Origin: Euphorbia lathyris
Taxonomy: Eukaryota > Streptophyta > Magnoliopsida > Malpighiales > Euphorbiaceae
Assembly (NCBI RefSeq): GCF_963576675.1
Contig: NC_088915.1
Location: 86,065,501-86,129,500, forward strand
Reading direction: 5' to 3'
Length of the DNA: 64,000 nucleotides
The position numbers and the translations under genes were made by a program. Positions within the stretch are counted from its first letter, which is position 1. Each line of letters begins with the position of its first letter. Shown here one piece after another: positions 20,779 to 31,488 of this stretch. The notes beneath the pieces are model-generated. The model saw only the letters and a list, made by a program, of their open reading frames with translations. It was not told the DNA's origin and did not search any database.

Positions 20779-22714
20779 CTGCTTAATGATGAAGTCTGCG
20801 TGGACGGTCGTCCATTAGTATGTATGCATGATTTTATATGCATGATTCATGGTGTGTGCGTTTATTTATTTACGGATATATAAGATAAGAATAACAAACG
20901 TCAGTCTAATTACACGTATCACAGCATCTCTCTTCCACCCTTATTCCTCCACGCACTCGATGGTCCAAGTCTCTTTCCTAGGATTTTGGTTTGGGGCTCA
21001 CATTGCGGTCCAGGGGACGCGTGATGCCGACGATTATTGCGGAAAAGTAAATCATTCATCAGACAATACAGTTCGTTTTGACGTATCAACGTTCAGTGAC
21101 TAAGATATCGACCAAGCGGATTGTCCCTTCAAATAACTCATCTTTTGTTATTTCGCGAGATGCATTCATTCGGGTTTTGATTCCCTTTTGAGCGTATCTC
21201 GGATTTAGACGCGGTACGAGTTATTCTTCTGGTTCAATCGTTCGTTATTGACAATGACTCGTTCCCTTTTATTCGCGTGGGTTCGTGTCTCGATTACGAC
21301 GGGATCTTTTGGATCTATCGAGAGACGTAACCACGTGTTCATTCAGTGATGAAAGCACTTTTTATTTTAAGGAACGGACTCATCGCGTAACGTGTTTGTT
21401 TTTAGCATTAAGAATCCGCTTGCTCGTTTTGGCTACGTAAAAAGGCGGTGAGTCTTATTTGAGCGCACGGTAATCTTTCGGCTAGCAACAACTTTTTATT
21501 CTTTCCAATCTTCGGGATATATCACCTTAGCGTGGTTATAGAAAATCAACGTTTCGTTGAATCGCATGCTTATTCGAAGCAGGGATATTACCGTTCTTTT
21601 TCATTTAGGCACGAGTTTAAGTAAACATGCATATCGGGCCATATTTCTTGTAGTTTTGGTAACGGTCGAAATGATCGAGTCGTTAGTCAAACCCACAGTC
21701 TCGTCCATATGGCGCAATTATGTGGTTTAGCTTAATTCGGCTTTGTGATTTTAAACGGCATACATACCGGCTCGAGACACGTATTCAACGGTATTGGTTC
21801 ATTTTCTTTAACTACCCTTGGGATGGGTATACATCGTAGATATAGAATGACTTTGGTCGTTTGTTTATTTTTGCTTTTCTTTTATTTTCTTAGTCACTTT
21901 TGCGGACACGTCCATTTCTCTTAAGAACGACACAAGGCATAACGTAAGAGCTCGTCTTTTATTCGGAAGGGATGGGCCACGTTTGCGAAACTCTTTACGT
22001 TACAACGGGGTCATTCGAAATAGAAATGTTCTTTGTTTTCGTTTTGTCATAATCTCGTTTCATCCTAACCTATTTAAAGAATGTGAATAACGGCTACTGT
22101 TAATATAGTCTTTTGAATCGAGATATAACTATCCTTAATATCAAACCGACTTGAACCAATACGTGCTTACATCACAACGTATTTCCTGAACATGTGCCTT
22201 ATTCGGGACACGGAAAGGGACCAGGCGGGTCACACAAGTTCATTCATACGAGATGACTAAGTCGTCTTTAGTTCGAATCGTTTCGATGTTTTGGGGTAGT
22301 TTGTATATCGGTTTAAGAGTATATATTAACGTATCGTTTCATTTTCTTTACATATTTTAGGATTAGACACGTATCATGGCAATTTGAAAACACGAACTGA
22401 TTCATTTATCACATCAAAAATGGTAACGGGTAATCCTATGGCAACTTCTAAGGCTACTATATGCTGACACGGCTGATCGCGGGACCTCACAGGACCGCAC
22501 AAATTTGCCCCTAACGAATGGATGGGGACCCTTTGGCACCTTACTGTAAGGGGGAACTTACACTAGCCTCTTTCGAGCGACGAATGGACTCTCGCTAGAG
22601 GTTTCGCGGAAATTACCCAAAAGGTTTGCAATAATGCTTATGAATGCATACGAAAAGAAATAATACGATCCGTCCCCGTTAAGGGCTTAATACACGCCTT
22701 CCGGAATCAAATTT
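20779..22714 (-). other. 5' leader of element A between PBS and gag
   Basis: About 1.9 kb without a meaningful ORF on either strand. Long leaders are usual in Tat elements. No upstream ORF like that of Ogre elements is seen here. Confidence 0.6.
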
Positions 22715-22740
22715 CTCGCTTCCCCAGCAGAGTCGCCACT
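22715..22740 (-). other. Primer-binding site region of element A
   Basis: Directly next to the 5' LTR the minus strand reads AG followed by TGGCGACTCTGCTGGGG. It starts with TGG, as expected for pairing with a tRNA 3' CCA end. The tRNA species is not assigned with certainty (an Arg-type primer is known for Ogre-like elements). Confidence 0.7.
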
Positions 22741-23305
22741 TGTTAGACGAGGTGCCGCGGCCTAATCTCCCGGGCGGACCGGGGGGTGGACACCTCATGG
22801 CGACGTAAGTGGTGATTGGCGCCGAAAGCAACCAATCGTGGAATCAAGCTGTTTGGCAGGACCGGAGCTCGGAGTATGGAAGAGTCGCCACCCACGAATG
22901 GGAAAATGAACACCGATCCCTTGCGGGAGACCGGTGAGGGTTCGGGAAACTTAGGTACGAGCCGAGAAGGCTAGATCCTTTCCGGAGAAAGGCTACTAGG
23001 CACCTCGATATCGCCCGGTTATGAACCACCGGCCTCCTACTCAGCGTGTTAGGCGATAACGGACTAATCGCATATCTCTTTAAGTTTAAAATTCATTTGA
23101 AACCTTTTCTTTCTCGTTTTGAAAACCATTTTGAGCATATATTATTGAAAGCCATTTTGGTAAAGAATCACCCATTTTGCATAAATTTAAAATACATAGG
23201 AGAGAGAGTGGAGAAGAAAGAGTTGGTTTATTCACGGTGTGATTTTAGTTTGTACACTAGTTCTAAGCTAAACTCATTCCCCAAAACGAGTTTATTTACA
23301 TGGTT

Positions 23306-23566
23306 CGTACCTTAATCGCCGTTGGAACGATTTAGGTACGTTTCAAAACCCCGTTTAATGACGTTCACTCGAATCGTCGTTGGAACGACTCGAGCGTTTG
23401 AAAATGTTGAGATAAAAGCTTTAACAGGAAAACGTGATTAAGCATACAAGTCAATTTATTTTGTTCAAAAACCACTTAGGAAAACGATTCAAAAACTCTA
23501 TTATTTACAATTAAAAGCAATTTTAATTACAAGGTTCGCTTAATCCGTCGTTGGAACGAATTAAGG
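23306..23566. repeat. Three hairpins with a common CGTTGGAACG core in the LTR of A
   Basis: Near 23306-23340, 23362-23396 and 23537-23566, stems differ in sequence but all enclose CGTTGGAACG. Copy B keeps them near 28607-28641, 28665-28697 and 28841-28868 (the third with a CATTGGAACG core). Confidence 0.7.
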
Positions 23567-24964
23567 TTTTAAAACGTGATGTTTTAAGAAATGGTTTAAA
23601 AATGTCAAGAAAACGTTATTTACACTTAGGAATATCTAGAAAAACTTAAGTTTAAATAAGCAAATTAAACTCTCTTTTTGTGATTTTATTTTCCCTTTTT
23701 CACTCAATCAACTCTTTATTCACACATAATTACACTAATGAACCAATTAAACCAAAATTCACCAAGTAAAACTCATTTGGAATATATACATGTATACAAA
23801 AATAAAATAGAAATACATATATATATATATATATGATTTTATCTAAAAATAGGGATATATTTATATATAAAAATAAGTGAGAAATACTATATGATATAAT
23901 AAAGAAAATGAAAAAGAATACAAAATATAATACATTTTCATCCTAACTAAAACTATGTAAAAGTAATGGAAGACCATAAATGCAAAAAAATGATATAATA
24001 AGTATATAGAAAACACCCTCCCCAAATAATAGCTAAACCCCACATTTTGATAACCCAAAAATATATATACATATATACAAATAATGAATCAAAACAAATT
24101 AAATTTCAAATATGGAATAAATAACTACATAATAGATAATTAATAGTTATATGACCCCAAAAATAATTTTTATAATCATATTACATAATTATATACTTAC
24201 ATATATAAGAATCAAATACCAAAAGGTTGAGAAAATGGGTTAAAAATATGAATTTTCGTTTTCCAGCAGATTACCGACGGAAAATCCGTCGCCAATCTGC
24301 TATTAGTGACAGAAAAGGGAGAATTACAGCAGCAGTCTAAAACTTTCCAGATTCGTTCAAAAGCTTTAGATTAAGTCTAATTCGATCATTTTGGATCTTC
24401 GAACTACCAAAAATGGATCATAGTCTATAACGGAGTTTCCTAAAACGACGTTTTTATTTTCAAACGTTATTTGGAAATATCTTTTTAAAACTTATAATTA
24501 CAACGTTTTTAATACCCGAACTACCTTTTAATCGGATCACGGTTCGTATTGGGATATCAAAATGAGATTTTTTATTTTAAAACAAAACCGAATTTTAACA
24601 CGGGATAAAAATAAATAAATACGGGAAATTAAATAAAACGTGACAAATAAATAAATAAATAAAATTATGACATGAAAATAAATAAATGAAGGAAATAAAT
24701 TAAATAAAATAAAACGAGTCTAGTCCTCGGATAATACCTCAAGTTCGGTATTGACGGTCGAAGTCGGTTGATTCCACAAATCGTGATTTTCCGGTTTTTT
24801 GTGTTTTTCGTCTTTTTTAGTAAAAATTTAACTTTTGGGAAATTCAGACTTTTTGAGAAAAAAAAATATTTTTCTCAAAAAAAATCACTTTCTCTCTCTA
24901 AAAATGTCTAGAGTGAGAAAGTCTCAAAAAATCCCTCTCTTCTAAATGCATGTGGATCCGTGCC

Positions 24965-24971
24965 TTATATA
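24965..24971 (-). promoter_or_regulatory. TATA box in the LTR of element A
   Basis: TATATAA on the minus strand, inside CCTATATAAGG. Copy B has the same box at 30261-30267. It lies just downstream, in element orientation, of the palindrome array. Confidence 0.7.
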
Positions 24972-24990
24972 GGCAACGGATCCCCGGAAA

Positions 24991-25305
24991 CTTTGGGCGA
25001 CGCCCGAAGAAAATTGGGCGTCGCCTAAAGCCGGTTGGGCGAACGCCCAACTTTCGTTGGGCGGACGCCCAACATTAGTTGGGCGAACGCCCAACATGGT
25101 TGGGCGTCCGCCCAACGTCGCCGGGCGCGTTCGCCCAGCGGCCATCGGGCGTGCGCCACAAGCTGTCGGGCGCGCGCGCCCCACGGTCGTCGAGCGCGCG
25201 CTTCGCGCTGCCGGGCGTGCGCGCCCAACGGACGTCGAGCGTGCGCCCCGCGCTGCCGGGCGTGCGTCCAACTGTCGTCGGACACGCGTCGACTGCCGCT
25301 AGGCG
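24991..25305. repeat. GC-rich array of 18-bp palindromes in U3 of element A
   Basis: Repeated units of the form GTTGGGCGNNCGCCCAAC, spaced by 3-4 nt (period about 22 bp), about a dozen, decaying toward higher coordinates. The surrounding sequence is AT-rich. Long frames through it on both strands come from the repeat period, not from coding. Confidence 0.85.
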
Positions 25306-25472
25306 CTCGCACCACGTCGCTGAGCACTCGCGAGCCGTCCACTTGACGACCGCGACTCACATTAACTTTTCTTTTCTTATTATATATTTTTGTTTTAAAA
25401 CTTCCGGAATCAACCGCTTCGGCCGTCTTGTTTACAGGTTTTCGTCACAGGTCCTCCGACTCGGTGTCTACA

Positions 25473-27470
25473 GCGGTAGTCTTTTCCTTTTTCAGCATTG
25501 GTTGATATCCAGGTCCGCCTGCTATGACATTAATGGTACCCTTCCCCTTCTTCTTTGGGTCCTCTTTGGATCTATCACCATCTCCTTTCTTGCCATCATT
25601 CTGGATGAACCGATCCAATTTGCCTCTCTCGATGAGACGCTCGATTTCCCGAGCTAACTCCCAACATGCATCGGTGTCATGGCCATTTTTCCTGTGATAT
25701 TTACAATAATTTTTAGGATTTTTACCAGTATTGGTGTACTCCCCCCCTTTGGTTCGGGGTATGAAATGCTCCGTTTGTGTTGACTGTTCTCGATCCACAT
25801 AAGGACTTCACTTTTAGAAGCGTTGAGAGGTGTGAAAGAGGTGACAAACGTTGATTTGTTCTTAGAACCCCTTTGCCTGCTTCTAGAGGAAGAATCCTGA
25901 TGTTTGTCTTTGTCTCTATCTCGATGGCGAGATTCGCCCTTGTCCCTTTTGGGCGATGACAGTGATCCTCGGCGAATGTCATCCACCTCGATAAAGTCTT
26001 TACAACGCTCCATCAATTCTGCCATGCTGGTGGGTTTCTTTCGAATTAGATCTTCTTGCAAGCTTTTACAAGTGGTGTTTCTCACAAAACATTCCACTGC
26101 TACGGAGATATCCACATCAACGATTTGTATGCACAATTGGTTAAAAGTGTCTACGTACTCCCGAAGGGATTCATTCGCCTTCTGTTTTAACTCAAAAAGC
26201 TTTCCTGATTTAACCACTGGAGGAATACAACCGGCGAATTTAGCACAAAATTCCCTGCTCAATTGATCAAAACTGTTTATTGAGCCCGGAGGTAAAGACT
26301 GAAACCACCCGTAGGCTGGACCTCCTAGCGTGGTGACAAACATTTTGCAGAGCACAGGCTCGGTGGCACGGTTGAGTTTGAGCAGTATTCGGTATTTTCT
26401 GACGTGAGCTTCCAAATTGTCAACACCTGTGTAGATAGCGAGATTAGGTATTTTAAAAGCTCTATCAGTTTCCTCTGCCTCAATCCAAGCTGCGAAAGGC
26501 GAATCTCTATTGGCGAACGGATTATGCCTGGCATTTTCCTCATTCATGCGGAGCACCAGAGCTCTAACTCTATCATCAAAATTCTCCGGATCCGCCCTTG
26601 GGCGACCCCTTCGTGGAGATCTGCTTGGAGAAGAAGAAGAACTTGACCTAGATGATGGATCTGATGGCGAACGCCCTCCTCCACTTCCGCGTCCGCCTCC
26701 TCCTCCGCTACTACCTCCTCCGCCCCCCCTCCTGGGGGAGCTTGCCCACTACCTCCTCCATGGCTTCCCGACGGGATATGTCCAACAGTTCCTGAGGGTG
26801 GCGGGGGTGGTGGTCCACTCAAATGGGGCGTCTCCGTTGGCCTTTTACTCCGTCTACGACCAGTAGATGGGGGCGATCTGCCCCGACGTGAGGATCTCGG
26901 TCGTCGAGGCGAGGGTGATTTAGACCGCCTACTTTTCTCCCTTCTACGCTTTTTGTGTGTTCGCCCCTCGGATCCGCCAAGGGAGAGATTCGTCCGTGGG
27001 CGCCTTGGGATATCGAACCCGCCTAGATTTAATCCAGGACCCGTAGATCCGCCCGGAAGGGCTGAATCATTCCTTTGACTTCCTTCTGCGCCACCAGGGA
27101 ATAACTCCCGATTGATTTGTCGTTCTCCAACTGCCGCCGTAGTAGTTACCATGGAATCCGTGTTGTGAGCTTGGAGAAATGAAGAACTCTAGGCGCCCGG
27201 TCTAAAGTTTAACAAGGGCCAGGATGATACAGTCGATGTGGACGCCATGCTCCAATGTGGAGGGAGGGTCATGAACGACCGCAGGCGATTCCCCGTCTCG
27301 GGTCCAAACCGTTCTCCGATTGCTTGTCCAAACATGTTGATGAAAGCATCAGGGTTCATACTACTTTCGACGTGCGTTGCAGGAGCAGTTGAATTTGTGC
27401 GGCCAACACTAGATGGTGTAACTAATGGTGTTTCAATCCCTGAAGAGGGATTCTGATCTCCAGTTGTCAT
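25473..27470 (-). pseudogene. Element C gag (Retrotrans_gag, zinc knuckle), truncated and frameshifted
   Basis: The N terminus starts at 27470, with an in-frame stop at 27189. A Pro/Arg/Ser-rich linker follows (27150-26700). The Gag domain is at about 26480-26060 (YGWFQSLPPGSI, LREYVDTFNQ). A basic RDRDKDK stretch and the knuckle CKYHRKNGHDTDACW near 25700 come next. Frameshifts lie in the linker near 26760 and at a seven-C run near 25745. Only one Gag module is present, unlike element A. The right end of A cuts it at 25473. Confidence 0.85.
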
Positions 27471-27533
27471 AGTTTCTTAATATGAACGAAAAACCCTTTG
27501 TTTGATTAAGGATTCCACCTTCACCGCACCAAT

Positions 27534-28006
27534 TGATAACAAGTAGTGAAATTCTGATCAATGTCCGTCCCTGTGGGGGCGTCGTTGGGTTCGACGGGGG
27601 GAAGCTCCGATGCCAAAGTTAGTAAGGTGAATCAAGGAAACAAACTGAATTGACAAAGGTTGTGAGAATGTGTACCTTGATAGCCTAGGGAATCAGGCTA
27701 TATATAGCTAGGAAGTCGTAACCTTCAGGCAACTAGAAAGCCTCCATTAATGGCGGTTACAAGTTATCTTTAACCTGGCGGTTAGCTAATTGATAACTCA
27801 TTAATGATCTTTATGGCCGAGTCGGCGGCCAGCCGTTATAGTGGAGAATCAGGTGAATGAAGAGATTCGCCTCATAGGTCCGCCAGCGGATCTCTCTGAG
27901 TAGAACCGTGGAGATCCGCCTGCCGGCTCCCCTTTGGGGATTAATACGCGGCGTTCTCAAGGTGAATATCCCTTTTGGTCCTTGGGATAATATCTCTATG
28001 TTATCA
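27534..28006 (-). repeat. 5' LTR of element C
   Basis: 473 bp with perfect 8-bp inverted ends TGATAACA and TGTTATCA. The inner side at 27516-27533 reads TTGGTGCGGTGAAGG on the minus strand, in the PBS position. Its tRNA is not assigned. Confidence 0.75.
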
Positions 28007-28036
28007 ACCGTTGACGACAGATGCTGTGATTGGCGC

Positions 28037-30740
28037 TGTTAGACAAGGTGCCGAACGGCCTCGCCCGGGCGGACTGGAGGGTGGACACCTCATGGTGACG
28101 TAAGCGGTGATTGGCGCCGAAAGCAACCAATCGTGGAATCAAGCTGCTCGGCAGGACCGGAGCTCGGAGTATGGAAGAGTCGCCACCCACGAATGGGAAA
28201 ATGAACACTGATCCCTTGCGGGAGACCGGTGAGGGTTCGGGAAACTTAGGTACGAGCCGAGAAGGCTAGCTCCTTTCCGAAGAAAGGCTACTAGGCACCC
28301 CGACATCGCCCGGTTATGAACCACCGGCCTCCTACTCAACGTGTTAGGCGATAACGGACTAATCGCATATTTCTTTAAGTTTGAAATTCATTTGAAACCT
28401 TTTCTTTCTCGTTTTGAAAACCGTTTTGAGCATATATTATTAAAAGCCATTTTAGTAAAGAATCACCTATTTACATAAATTCAAAATACATAGGAGAGAG
28501 AGGGGGAGAAGGAAGAATTGATTTATTCACAGTGTGATTTATGCTTTATATTATACACTAACTCTAAGCTAATCTCATTCCCCAAAAACGAGTTTATTTA
28601 CATGGTTCGTACCTTAATCGCCGTTGGAACGATTTAGGTACGTTTCAAAACCCCATTAATGGTGTTCACTCGAATCGCCGTTGGAACGACTCGAGCGTTT
28701 GAAAACGTTGAGCAAACAGTTTTAATCTAAAAACATGATTAAGCATACAAGTCAAATTATTTTGTACAAAATCATTTAGATAGAAAGACGATTCAAAACT
28801 CTATTATTTAGAAGGAAAACGATTTTAATTACAAGGTTCACTTAATCCGTCATTGGAACGAATTAAGGTTTTAACACGTGATGTTTTAGGAAATGGTTTA
28901 AAGTGATAAGAAAACCTGTTATTTACGTTAGGAACTTCTAGAAAACTTAAGTTTAAATAAGCAAATTAAACTCTCTTTTTGTGGTTTTATTTTCCTCTTT
29001 TTTCACTCAATTGAACCTTACTTGAACATAATCACAACAATTAACAATCTAATCTCGATTCACCTAACCAAATACATTTGAAAGAATATATATATATAAG
29101 TATGAAAATAGAGTAAATATACATAGATATACATATATACAAAAAGGGTAGTAATAATACAAAATTTAGAAAATAACACATATTAAGAAGTAGAAGTACT
29201 AATAAAAAATAATATTGGATATAATATACTTTCATTTTAATTAAAACATGTAAAATGATGAACATGGTTCATAAATATAGAAAATAACCTTTAGTTCAAA
29301 AATAATATTTACATCATAACCCAAAAACCAATTAATCATCCCAAAAAGTCACAAAAAAAAACTACGCATATATACTTATATATAATTTACAAAACCAAAT
29401 CAATATGAATTAAATTTTTAACATAGCATAAGTAGATATATAATATGTAGATAATAATTATATAAACCAAAAATATATTTATCAAATATTTTACACAATT
29501 AAATAGAGATATATTAAAGAAGAAATGTCAAAAAGGTAAGAAAAAGGTTCAAAAATGGATATTTAAGGTTCCAGCAGATTTACCGACGGAAAATCCGTCG
29601 GTAAACAGCTATTAGTGACAGAAAATACAGAATTACAGAAACAGTCCACAACTTTCCAGATTTATTCAAAAGCTTTAGATTAGATCTATTCTATCATTTC
29701 GGATCCCCGAACTACCAAAATTGGATCATAGTTTATAACGGAGAATCCTAAAACGATGTTTTATTTTAAAACGTTATTTAGAAATATTTTCAAAACTTAT
29801 AATTACAACGTTTTTTAATTCCCGAACTACCTCTAAATCGGATCACGGTTCGTATTGGGATATTAAAAGACCAGGTTTTTTTATTTCAAAACAAAAACCG
29901 AATCTTTATTTTAACACGAGACGGAAATAAATAAATACGGGAATTTAAATAAGACGTGATAAATAAATAAGTAAACTAAATAAATAAAACTTTTAGAATA
30001 AATAAAATAAATAAAACGAGTCTAGTCCTCGGATAATACCTCAAGATCGGTATCTGACAGTCGAAGTCGGTTGATTCCACGAGTTATGATTTTCCGGTGT
30101 TTTTTTGTGTTTTTGATAAAATATTTAACTTTTTGGAGATTTTCAATTTTTAGGAAAAAAAATGTTTTTTTCCCAAAAAAATCAACTTTCTATCTCTAGG
30201 AAATGTTCTAGTGTGAGAAGCTCTCCAAAATCTCCCTCTAAATGCATGGGGATCCGTGCCTTATATAGGCACGGATCCCGGAGACTTTGGGCGACGCTCA
30301 ATTAAAATTGGGCGTCGCCCAAAGCAGATTGGGCGGACGCCCAACCTGGTTGGGCGAACGCCCAACTCTCGTTGGGCGCGCGACCAACGGGCGTTGGGCG
30401 TTCGCCCAACGCTGGTTGGGCGTTCGTCCAACGTCGTTGGGCGTTCACCCAACGGATGTTGGGCGTCCGCCCAACGGACGTCGGGCGCTCGCCCAACCTA
30501 CGTTGAGCGTTTGCCCCACGTAGTTGGGCGCTCGCCCAACGGCCGTCGGGCGCGCGTCGGCTGCCGCTAGGCGTTCGCACCACGTCGCTGAGCACTCGCG
30601 AGCCGTCCATTCGACAACCGCGACTCCCACTAACTTCTTCCTTTTTTATTATATATTTTTGTTTTAAAACTTCCGGAATCAACCGCTTCGACCGTCTTGT
30701 TACAGGTTTTCGTCACAGGTCCTCCGACTCGGTGTCTACA
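28037..30740 (-). repeat. 3' LTR of element B
   Basis: 2704 bp, TGTTAGAC to GTCTACA, homologous to 22741-25472 with scattered substitutions and indels. It keeps the three hairpins, the TATA box at 30261-30267 and the palindrome array. A 30-bp stretch (28007-28036) separates it from the LTR of C. Confidence 0.9.
30285..30590. repeat. GC-rich array of 18-bp palindromes in U3 of element B
   Basis: About eleven to twelve units GTTGGGCGNNCGCCCAAC with 3-4 nt spacers. The palindromes are better preserved here than in the distal part of the array in A, and the central NN varies (AA, TT, TC, CT, CG). Confidence 0.85.
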
Positions 30741-30756
30741 GTTGCCCCTACTTTCC
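30741..30756 (-). other. Polypurine tract of element B
   Basis: The minus strand reads GGAAAGTAGGGGCAAC, directly abutting the 3' LTR. Confidence 0.7.
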
Positions 30757-31400
30757 TATTTTGACAGTGATGTGTGTGTTTTGAAAACGTTTTTTTGCTA
30801 ACGCAACACATGCAATGTAAATATATTAAAGTAAAAGACACGTAAAGAATAGGAGGAAGAATACCTGACCTCTGCGCTGCGCGCTCCAGCATCGTCTTCG
30901 ATCCTCTCCGTCCTTGCCTTCGAATCGGCTGCTGGCGGATGTTCTTCTTAAGGACCCTAGCCTAAATTGACTGCGGGTAAAAAGCTCTTTCTAGCGACCC
31001 TAGTCTCTAAATCGATTACGGGTAGAAATGGCTCAAAAGGTTCTTTCTAACAATTCTGAATTCTAAAGCGCTGTCGTCTGTATCTTTACTGGAGCTATCG
31101 TCTCGGGTATTTGAGTTGCTTGATAAGAGCGTCCTTATCTTTTCGTCTGGAACGATTTAGACTAACAATTATTTTTCTATTGACTGTTGTCTGTATTTTT
31201 GACTGGCGCCACTGTTCTGTAAAATTTTGGCTATCGTCTGGAGTCATATCTTGGTGTTATTGGTCACTGCCTGGCAGAAACGCAGGCTGAAACGGACTGC
31301 AGATCGGAGGTTTGTGCACCTGGTAATTAATTATTTACTTTTTACCTTTATGTCACATCGTACCTTTTTCGCTATTTACGGGAATGTCATTCCCTTTTCT
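30757..31400. other. 3' spacer of element B upstream of the PMD gene
   Basis: No ORF that I trust. It holds repeated words such as CTATCGTCTG. It probably contains the upstream promoter region of the PMD gene. Confidence 0.4.
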
Positions 31401-31408
31401 TATATAAG
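31401..31408 (+). promoter_or_regulatory. TATA box of the antisense PMD gene in B
   Basis: TATATAAG followed about 35 bp downstream by a CT-rich leader (31436-31462) and an ATG at 31489, a typical plant promoter and 5' UTR layout. This is a promoter inside the retrotransposon and opposite to its LTR promoter. Confidence 0.6.
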
Positions 31409-31488
31409 GTGGTGGGGTTTCACTTCAACCCCACACCTTCTCTCTCTTCTCTCTCTCTCTCTAACTTCTAATTTGGAGCATTCCTGTG

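Larger units (their letters stand above)
1..25472 (-). mobile_element. Element A: Tat-lineage Ty3/gypsy LTR retrotransposon, 3' end off window
   Basis: Reading on the minus strand, the order is 5' LTR (22741-25472), PBS, leader, gag (18382-20778), pol (14739-18357), and then an antisense PMD gene on the plus strand (673-14285). The 3' LTR must lie left of the window, because copy B has about 0.9 kb between the point matching position 1 and its 3' LTR. Tat-lineage assignment rests on a second, archaeal-like RNase H between RT/RNase H and integrase, on the long LTR, and on the antisense extra ORF, all known for Tat elements. The coding regions carry many stops and frameshifts, so this copy is dead. 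The right LTR abuts gag of element C, so A probably inserted into C; the target duplication cannot be checked. E1 is nested at 1488-12927. Confidence 0.85.
22741..25472 (-). repeat. 5' LTR of element A
   Basis: 2732 bp, from TGTTAGAC to GTCTACA on the plus strand (TG...CA). It is homologous over its length to 28037-30740. Contents in plus order: a conserved GC-rich block, three hairpins (23306-23566), an AT-rich middle, a short ACGGATTTTCCGT-type palindrome near 24275, a TATA box at 24965-24971 and a palindrome array at 24991-25305. In element orientation the array and TATA box lie in U3. Confidence 0.9.
25473..28006 (-). mobile_element. Element C: Ty3/gypsy retrotransposon, 5' part
   Basis: A short LTR (27534-28006) and gag (25473-27470) on the minus strand. 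The element is cut at 25473 by the LTR of element A. The rest of C would lie on the far side of A, outside the window. Confidence 0.8.

Noticed and set aside
24942..25657. Several overlapping long frames on both strands, rich in Arg/Ala/Pro
   Set aside because: Produced by the GC-rich palindrome array, which lacks stops in most frames. The same occurs at 30256-30682 in B with no shared protein.
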